Shown here: positions 13,679 through 19,406 of the stretch, piece after piece
Position numbering within the stretch: position 1 is the first letter of the stretch
Layout of the letters: each line of letters begins with the position of its first letter
Origin: JAYZDF01 sp036337945
GTDB taxonomy: Bacteria > Myxococcota > Kuafuiibacteriia > Kuafuiibacteriales > Kuafuiibacteriaceae
Direction: 5' to 3'
Assembly: GCA_036337945.1 (NCBI GenBank)
Contig: JAYZDF010000071.1
Location: forward strand, 1-19,406
DNA length: 19,406 nt
The notes under the pieces: model-generated
Databases searched by the model: none
Seen by the model: only the letters and a program-made list of their open reading frames with translations
Told to the model about the DNA's origin: nothing
Program-made: the position numbers and the translations under genes

Positions 13679-14454
13679 AGATATTTCACCGCCTTGGATT
13701 CAAGTTTCGGAAACGTCCAATTACCGAGAGCGAAAATAAGCAACGACAGTCCGCAGGCGCTGAGGACATGGATAGGCTCAAACGGCATTTCTCTGTTCAT
13801 CACTCCATTTCTCCCCATCGATAGACATAGAGCGATGGGATTGAAAAGAAAGTAATATTGGAACTCTTTAGGCACCATACTGACTGGATAAATGGTCGCC
13901 GAAAAATAAAACAAGAATCGGAAGATGACCGAAATCAGATAACCGAGGTCGCGATAAATCACATTCGCACAAGCCACAACCATACAGAGTCCCAAAGCAA
14001 AGCCCTATAGTACGAGGATGGAAATCGGAAATAAAATGAGTTTCCAGCCGGGCACAACGTCCCAAACAAACATAAAGGGAATAATGACTAAGAGGCTGAG
14101 CCCCATGACGACTAACGCGGTGGCGGCATTCGCAAGAATATACGTTTCTCTGGGCAAATGAACCCGAAGTACCAATCCTGCATTCGAACGGAGTGCGGTC
14201 GAGCTGCTCATGATCACACCATTGAAATAGTTCCAGGGAAGTAATCCCAAGATCACCAACAAAGGAAAATCGGCCTCGCCTCGCTTCGCAATCACCCCAA
14301 AAATAAAATAATAGACCGCGACGAGAGACAGCGGTTCAAGCAAACTCCACAAATATCCAGCAACGGTCCCGCGATATTTGATCTTGAGGTCGCGGCTCAC
14401 GAAATTGGTGAGAACATATCGGTGCTTCCTGATGATTTTAAGCAAGCGCAACAT
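13675..14454 (-). pseudogene. Polysaccharide ABC transporter permease (Wzm/TagG type) with in-frame amber codon
   Basis: Two open frames, 14454-14005 and 14004-13675, lie in the same reading frame, separated only by TAG at 14007-14005. The N-terminal piece reads KHRYVLTNFVSRDLKIKYRG, TVAGYLWSLLEPLSLVAVYY and LLPWNYFNGVIMSSSTALRSNAGLV, classic for ABC-2 sugar exporters. The C-terminal piece continues with GFALGLCMVVACANVIYRDLGYLI, IYPVSMVPKEF and FNPIALCLSMGRNG. Together with the stop replaced they give about 259 residues, the usual Wzm length. A single TTG-to-TAG change after ILVL would explain it. It may be a recent nonsense mutation, a sequencing error or a suppressed codon. A GTG at 14499 is an alternative start. 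Confidence 0.8.
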
Positions 14455-14708
14455 TGAAAAAGTGAACACTCGGATACACTTGCTTATCCATCTTGTCACG
14501 GTGGATGTTCAATTTTACCTGGATGGAACATATGCCGCTCAATTGGATGACGCATCGGCTTGATGGACCTCATCCCTCTCTCTTTCCAAGTGCCTGTATT
14601 TACTATTCTTTAACCTACACCAAAGCTTTCATAATCACCGAGTGACAATCAAGGACACGCACTGTATGCGCACGATAGTCGCGCCTTGTGGTACGAACGT
14701 CACTGAGT
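14455..14708. other. Divergent intergenic region between permease and TPR-glycosyltransferase genes
   Basis: About 250 bases between genes read in opposite directions. It should hold both promoters. I see no gene, no clear -35/-10 pair and no strong hairpin. A possible upstream GTG start of the permease (14499) lies inside it. Confidence 0.4.
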
Positions 14709-16688
14709 ATGTCTATCTTCAACTCACTTTTAGAGGGTTCAACTACCCTTTCAAGGGCAATACGCCCGCAGCAAGCAAGGCATCATTTGCGGCGCATTGA
14801 AGAACTCCCCGAGCTTGCCTGGATGATGCGCAGCTCCAAAAGCCGGCGAGCCTTTAGCCTCATGCTAGAGGCCCGTAAAATGTCGGGGCAAGATAAGCTT
14901 CAAGAAGCCAAAAGGATTTATCATCAAGCGCTTGAACTCGACTCTACATACTATCGACTTCATTCCTTTTTGGCGATGATTTATCATCGACTCGCGGATT
15001 ATGAGAACGCTCAAAAATATTGGAACAAAGCTTTATCCCTGAGGCCAAAAGATATCGGGACCAACCTGGGGCTCGCTGAGACCCTCGCAGCCACGGGGAA
15101 GCTTATTGAAGGAATTCAAAAAATTGATGACCTCCAGCAGGTGTATCCCAAACGAGGTGAGATTCTGGCGCGACGAGCGCTGTTCACCGAACGGGCCCAA
15201 GATCTATCGCTGAGTGCCGAATATTGGCGGCAAGCACATGGCCTTGAATCCGAGAACTCTGAATTCGCGTTGGGCTTCGCCCGCGTACTTATCAAGCTGG
15301 GACACCGAGAAGAAGGTAGAAAGATTTTGCAGAACGTAAAAATCTTAAAACCAGACCATCTTCTTACCCAGATAGAAGTCGGTAACGGCCTCCTCAGTTT
15401 GAATTACCCAAACGAGGCCGTTGAACACTTCCAAAATTTAGCTCGTAGTCACGAACAAAGCGTCCCTGTTCTAAACGGTCTTATCCGCTCGGTGGATTCT
15501 GCTCGCCCGATTTCTGAGGTCCTCGATTGGTGGAAAGAGTTTCTCGACTGGAACACTTTAGCGAAGACTTACCAGTCGCCCCCCGAACGAGGACCTACTC
15601 CTAAAATACCGGCAGAGCGAAAAACGCGTCTTCTCATCGTCTCGTACCAAAACTGGAATTTCATGCAGGAAATCGTAGAAGGACTCGCAGCTGATGAGCA
15701 GTACGAAGTGAGAACACTAGAATTTGGTCGTGAAATCGTTACCGCACTTGAATACTTGAAAGCGAATCCAGCCGAGAACGAAGATCGACTCAATAAACAT
15801 AAGAACGATTTTCCATTAGACGTCGAACTATTGGAGTGGGCAGACGTCGTATTCTGCGAATGGTGTGTTCACGGGATGGTCTGGCTCACCAGGCATTTAC
15901 CAAGCCGAACCAAACTCATTTGTAGACTCCATAGTTTCGAAGCCTACGGGCCTTGGCCTCTTTTGGTGGATTGGTCCCGCGTCGACCACCTCACCTTCGT
16001 GGCAGACCACATTAGAGAGTATCTCGATGAGTCCTTGAATCTCTCGCAATTCAAAAACCTAACACTTTCGACCATCACCCCCGCACATCCTGTCGAAGAT
16101 TTCACCCTTGAGAAACATCAAGATGCGGCCAAGGCATTAGGGATGATGGGATACAACAACAGCAACAAGAATCCTCTTTTGGCGCTCCGCATTCTCAAGA
16201 AACTCACTGAGGCAGACCCAGAATGGAAACTAAGACTCGTGGGTCACGACTGGTCAGGAAAGGCACTCACAGAATCTGAGGAAAAATACCGCGATGAGTT
16301 TTATCAATTCATTGAAGAGCATCAACTGACGGCTCACGTCATATTTGATGATTGGACCTATGACGTACAGCACTGGCTTCAGAATGTCAGATTTATGATT
16401 TCCGCGAGTACTAGAGAAGGTACCCATGAAGCGATTGCACAAGGAATGTCGAGTGGCGCGATTCCCGTCGTTAGGAAATGGCCTCTATCACTTCGTTGGA
16501 AAGGTGCCGAACGCCGCTATCCAACGGCACTGCTCTTCGATACACCTGACGAGGCTGCTCAGCAGATCCTTCAAATCAGTAATGAAGGGTCGCTATCAGA
16601 AAAATCGGCACAGTTCACTGAAGAAGCCAAACAACGTTTCACTCCTGAAATTGTCGTGAATCAGATTTCGGGAATCATCAGTGAGTAA
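14709..16688 (+). CDS. TPR-repeat protein fused to GT-B glycosyltransferase
   Basis: A 659-residue protein. Residues about 45-285 contain tandem tetratricopeptide repeats, for example LQEAKRIYHQALELDSTYY, YENAQKYWNKALSLRPKDI and SAEYWRQAHGLESENSEF. From about 305 (RKTRLLIVSYQNWNFMQEIV) a GT-B glycosyltransferase follows. It has CRLHSFEAYG mid-domain, a C-terminal Rossmann part with NPLLALRILKKL and WKLRLVGHDW, and ISASTREGTHEAIAQGMSSGAIPVV, the E-x7-E-like nucleotide-sugar segment. It probably extends the surface polysaccharide handled by the adjacent ABC exporter. ATG 14709 is preferred over the upstream GTG at 14688, but neither has a strong ribosome site. Confidence 0.8.
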   Translation: MSIFNSLLEGSTTLSRAIRPQQARHHLRRIEELPELAWMMRSSKSRRAFSLMLEARKMSGQDKLQEAKRIYHQALELDSTYYRLHSFLAMIYHRLADYENAQKYWNKALSLRPKDIGTNLGLAETLAATGKLIEGIQKIDDLQQVYPKRGEILARRALFTERAQDLSLSAEYWRQAHGLESENSEFALGFARVLIKLGHREEGRKILQNVKILKPDHLLTQIEVGNGLLSLNYPNEAVEHFQNLARSHEQSVPVLNGLIRSVDSARPISEVLDWWKEFLDWNTLAKTYQSPPERGPTPKIPAERKTRLLIVSYQNWNFMQEIVEGLAADEQYEVRTLEFGREIVTALEYLKANPAENEDRLNKHKNDFPLDVELLEWADVVFCEWCVHGMVWLTRHLPSRTKLICRLHSFEAYGPWPLLVDWSRVDHLTFVADHIREYLDESLNLSQFKNLTLSTITPAHPVEDFTLEKHQDAAKALGMMGYNNSNKNPLLALRILKKLTEADPEWKLRLVGHDWSGKALTESEEKYRDEFYQFIEEHQLTAHVIFDDWTYDVQHWLQNVRFMISASTREGTHEAIAQGMSSGAIPVVRKWPLSLRWKGAERRYPTALLFDTPDEAAQQILQISNEGSLSEKSAQFTEEAKQRFTPEIVVNQISGIISE

Positions 16689-17730
16689 GATTATGAGTCG
16701 CCCAAAAATATATACGCTGCTCGGCACTCAAACTCATCTCCCACCACGTGGTGGTGACTTGATCAACGAAGCACGTTTTTTCCGAACCCTGAGTGAATTT
16801 GCCGACGTTTATTACAACGGACAGCTATTTCAACCCGACCAAGTAGACTTTGGCCTCAAAGACATTCCGATAAAGGTTCCTGGCTCGGGTTACGACCTCT
16901 ACTACGTGAGGGCGAATAAAGATATTTATCGACAGCTTCCTCGGCCTAAGGCCTGCCTCGCGCTACCGTACGACGAAGAGCTCTATGCAGATGCGGATGC
17001 GCTATTCACGACCACGGGAACTTGGCGCGATATGCTGATCAATTTTTCACAGGAACACCCGCCAAAATCTTGGCGTAAAGGTTGGTATGGCGACAGCATT
17101 GCGCGTCCAAAGAGCGTCATCAATATCGCCCAGTCAGCAGACCCCAGCTTCAAGCCCTACCCCGACCACTTTGAAACGTTCAGATACCGAGCGAAATTCG
17201 GCTACGGCTTTGTTGTGGGGTATTTTGGTCGCATTGCCGCTGACACAGTACCGCGAACTTACTTTGGTGCTCTGCCCAAGCTTAGCCGCACTATCGACCA
17301 CCTCACGACGATTGTTGCAGGAAACATTACGGTAGATATCCCACGAAATATTCGACTTGTAGACCGAATCGACTATAGCAAAATGCCGTATGCACTCAAT
17401 GCTTGCGACTTGGTCTTGTACGACTGTGGAGACGATGGGCATTGGGCAGGTTCAGGCAAAGTCATCGATGCCATCAGTTGCGGTGTTCCCATCGTCTTGC
17501 CGCGTAAAGACGCACGAATCGAACAACTGGGCGAAGATTACCCACTTTTTTGTGACGACTCTAAGGAACTCGAAGAGAAAGTTGTGAAGTTTGCCTGTGA
17601 TACTGAATATCGCGCCGAAGTTAGAGAGAAGGTCTTAGCGCTCAGCGATAGCTTTCGACCCAGAGTTGTCGCCAAACAACTTGAGCGGCCCATTTACGAC
17701 CTTATCCAGGGTTTTAAAAACAACGACTAA
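16681..17730 (+). CDS. GT-B-fold glycosyltransferase, family unassigned
   Basis: A 349-residue protein from GTG 16681, overlapping the stop of the preceding gene by eight bases; an ATG at 16693 is an equally possible start. The N-terminal half has YTLLGTQTHLPPRGGDLINEARFFRTL, resembling the donor-side loop of glycosyltransferases. A linker with GFVVGYFGRIAADTVPR follows. The C-terminal half has YALNACDLVLYDCGDDGHWAGSGKVIDAISCGVPIVLPR, the acidic and glycine-rich sugar-nucleotide region of GT4-like enzymes. Coupling to the TPR glycosyltransferase suggests sequential sugar additions in one polysaccharide pathway. Sugar specificity is not deducible. It converges on the methyltransferase gene with a four-base overlap of the two stop codons. 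Confidence 0.8.
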   Translation: MSKIMSRPKIYTLLGTQTHLPPRGGDLINEARFFRTLSEFADVYYNGQLFQPDQVDFGLKDIPIKVPGSGYDLYYVRANKDIYRQLPRPKACLALPYDEELYADADALFTTTGTWRDMLINFSQEHPPKSWRKGWYGDSIARPKSVINIAQSADPSFKPYPDHFETFRYRAKFGYGFVVGYFGRIAADTVPRTYFGALPKLSRTIDHLTTIVAGNITVDIPRNIRLVDRIDYSKMPYALNACDLVLYDCGDDGHWAGSGKVIDAISCGVPIVLPRKDARIEQLGEDYPLFCDDSKELEEKVVKFACDTEYRAEVREKVLALSDSFRPRVVAKQLERPIYDLIQGFKNND

Positions 17731-18440
17731 ATTCTTGGTTTAATCTTCGAAAGAAGCCGTCCTTTTTTAGCTTGGAACTCGGCTTCAGAAATCTTTTCCG
17801 CGACGTATGGCTTCTCTTTTGTGAAGAGCATCATTTGGTAGTCTTTTTTCTGCCAAATATCGTGGGTAATGAAAAAGTCCAAAATGAGCCCGTTTGAGTA
17901 AGCCGCGTTCATGATGTCATCTGCGGGTAATGGCTGATCGATGATTTGCGTCTTGTCTTTTTCGTTCTCAATAATCGTCTCCAAAAAGGAAGGGTTCGGA
18001 ATATTGATCAAGAGCTTCGTATCTTGATGCATGTGTGCAGCCAGACGTTCAAAAATTTCGGAGAGTTTTTCTTCTGGAATGTGCTCTAAAACATCAAACA
18101 TAGAAATGAAGTCAAATGACTGGTCGGTGAAATCCATCACGACCATATCCGCAGCTTCGAAGCGGATATTCTTGGACATGACATTCAGCTTCTTGGCTTC
18201 TTCAATGCTCTTGGGGCTAATGTCGCAAGATACGATTTGACCCTTGGTAACAGTTCCAGCGATCAACGCACTGACTTGGCCAACCCCACAACCAATTTCT
18301 AGGACGTTCGATTGAGCGCTCATTCCCAAATCAATCAATTTTTCGACCAAAGTGTATTGCCGCAGATTGAACCCTACTGCTTTTTGGCGATCGGCATAAT
18401 TGTCGTAAAAATTGGCGACATCCTTCTCAGAAATACTCAT
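17727..18440 (-). CDS. Class I SAM-dependent methyltransferase
   Basis: A 237-residue protein from ATG 18440; upstream starts at 18473 or 18476 are possible and none has a clear Shine-Dalgarno. Motif I VLEIGCGVGQVSALIAG (about 47-63) binds SAM. SCDISPKSIEEAKKLN is motif II, with the acidic residue contacting the ribose hydroxyls. RFEAADMVVMDF and FDFISMFDVLEHIPEEKL are motifs III and IV of Methyltransf_11/25-type enzymes. Near the glycosyltransferases it could methylate a sugar or a glycan terminus, although it is transcribed on the opposite strand. A role in another small-molecule methylation is equally compatible with the sequence. Confidence 0.85.
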   Translation of the reverse strand: MSISEKDVANFYDNYADRQKAVGFNLRQYTLVEKLIDLGMSAQSNVLEIGCGVGQVSALIAGTVTKGQIVSCDISPKSIEEAKKLNVMSKNIRFEAADMVVMDFTDQSFDFISMFDVLEHIPEEKLSEIFERLAAHMHQDTKLLINIPNPSFLETIIENEKDKTQIIDQPLPADDIMNAAYSNGLILDFFITHDIWQKKDYQMMLFTKEKPYVAEKISEAEFQAKKGRLLSKIKPRI

Positions 18441-18540
18441 GACTTGACCGTATACAGCATCAAGCACGAACATCAACAGGATTATTCTTATGTCATAAAC
18501 TCTCGGCGATTTAGGAGACTTATGTCTTCAAGCAGCCTCG

Positions 18541-18554
18541 CACGCGGCAGCGTG
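18541..18554. other. Short inverted repeat between methyltransferase and membrane-protein genes
   Basis: CACGC (18541-18545), a four-base loop and GCGTG (18550-18554) sit just downstream of the minus-strand membrane-protein stop. No T-run follows, so terminator status is doubtful. Confidence 0.25.
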
Positions 18555-18559
18555 TCGAC

Positions 18560-19406
18560 CTAATCCCAGCGCGCGCCGGGTCTGCGGCTCGTTTTGCTAT
18601 CTCGTTCGTACCCGCCGGATCTCCAAGCTACCAAATCCGACGAAAGCAGCCAAATCAGACCACTCGACAAAATTCCGGCGGTGCCTAATCCAACGATCCT
18701 GGCAAAAGAATAACCCACAAAAAACGCGACCAACATTACGTTCAAACCACAGAAAAGCGCGACCCGCCAAGTCATAGAAATAGACCATTTTCGGCTAAAC
18801 AAGTATGGATTGAGCCGATGCCAGACCGTAAGCAGACCAAGAGAGCTCAGAAGACCACCAAACAAAGCGGTAAGCGGACCCACTTCTTCAAAAATCAACC
18901 ACTGTATTAGCGCGGCCGAGGCAACCCCCAGACAGAAAGCGACAGAAGCTTGGACGACCATTTCAAAACCCGGCTTCTCCTCGGCATTAAGTGCACGTAA
19001 CACTCCATTACAACGTTTACTGAGGGAATCTGATGTCCAGACCGAACCGGAGCATTTGTGAACAAAGGGGCGGTTAGGCGGTGGCCATAGTGCTTCAACC
19101 GTATCAACATCCCCCGAGTGCAAATCGTAGAGGAGATTGTCGCCAGTATCCGTGATCATCACCACCAAGCTACGGTTTTCTTGATGATCGTATCGGTACG
19201 GCATTTCAATAATATCTCCGTGGAATATTTTGAGTGACGCTCCACCAAAGTTCGCCTCGGTGTGTCGCTGGTCGTGTTCAATCGACTCTGCACTCCAGCC
19301 GTAACCATCCTTCGAAAACATGACGGCTCGACCCAACTCACGGCGATAGCCAACGCATAATCCGTTCCGCAGGAGTCGTTCCCACCGATACGCCAAGCCA
19401 GATTCA
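18560..19406 (-). CDS. Predicted membrane protein with N-terminal soluble domain (5' end outside window)
   Basis: The minus-strand frame is open through the right edge of the window, so the protein is probably partial. A soluble, polar part comes first (for example FSKDGYGWSAESIEHDQR and SLVVMITDTGDNLLYDLHSG). Four hydrophobic helices follow: FEMVVQASVAFCLGVASAAL, LTALFGGLLSSLGLLTVWH, VALFCGLNVMLVAFFVGYSF and GLGTAGILSSGLIWLLSSDL. The tail is Arg/Lys-rich. The soluble part contains two cysteines around HKCSGSVWTSDSLSKRCNG. I do not recognise the family and no enzymatic motif is visible. No link to the glycan genes can be shown. Confidence 0.6.
   Translation of the reverse strand, partial: ESGLAYRWERLLRNGLCVGYRRELGRAVMFSKDGYGWSAESIEHDQRHTEANFGGASLKIFHGDIIEMPYRYDHQENRSLVVMITDTGDNLLYDLHSGDVDTVEALWPPPNRPFVHKCSGSVWTSDSLSKRCNGVLRALNAEEKPGFEMVVQASVAFCLGVASAALIQWLIFEEVGPLTALFGGLLSSLGLLTVWHRLNPYLFSRKWSISMTWRVALFCGLNVMLVAFFVGYSFARIVGLGTAGILSSGLIWLLSSDLVAWRSGGYERDSKTSRRPGARWD

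Noticed and set aside
14005..14007. Pyrrolysine or other recoding at the amber codon
   Set aside because: No recoding signal or pyl gene is visible, and an ordinary leucine-to-stop change explains it more simply.

Overview
The window (about 50% G+C by eye) looks like the chromosome of a Gram-negative bacterium. It carries a lipoprotein, a Wzm/Wzt-type polysaccharide exporter and a CorE-like metal-sensing ECF sigma factor. The sigma type and overall gene mix suggest a deltaproteobacterium-like lineage (Myxococcota, Bradymonadota or similar), but that is a weak inference. No tRNA, rRNA, CRISPR array, IS element or phage gene was seen.

Layout. (1) 1-572, minus: 5' part of a beta-lactamase-fold serine hydrolase lipoprotein. 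(2) 772-3199, minus: cobT-cobS-cobC, the late nucleotide-loop steps of cobalamin synthesis or salvage; no cobU is present. They are preceded by a Lys/Ala-rich small ORF (3217-3429) and a short, possibly frameshifted ORF (3442-3716). (3) 3766-7625, minus: a probable operon of a ZigA-type COG0523 metallochaperone GTPase, an FAD/NAD(P) oxidoreductase ending in a Cys cluster, a two-helix membrane protein and a second FAD/NAD(P) protein. Its promoter region carries two overlapping TTGCAA-based palindromes. (4) 7887-10495, minus: a MerC-like His-rich membrane protein and a ZIP-like domain fused through a (DHH)10 linker to an SO_0444-type permease. They are read from a clear sigma-70-like promoter with a structured leader. 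(5) 10767-12050, plus: a second COG0523 GTPase (YeiR-like) with a long His/Glu insert. (6) 12082-12809, minus: a 48-residue, 13-cysteine metallothionein-like protein (12663-12809) followed by a CorE-like ECF sigma factor with a Cys-rich tail. (7) 12917-19406: polysaccharide export and glycosylation genes. These are Wzt ATPase, a Wzm permease interrupted by an in-frame amber codon, a TPR-glycosyltransferase, a second glycosyltransferase, a SAM methyltransferase and a partial membrane protein.

How it may work together. Regions 3-6 form a metal-handling island, probably for Zn with possible Cu/Cd. Two COG0523 GTPases would deliver metal, His-rich membrane proteins would move or buffer it, and a metallothionein would sequester it. 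The sigma factor appears to be its own sensor, since no anti-sigma factor is adjacent. A shared GCAAGT-N-ACTTGC operator-like palindrome upstream of both GTPase genes suggests a second, non-sigma layer of control. The FAD/FAD/membrane-protein/GTPase operon is the least explained part and the best candidate for an undescribed pathway.
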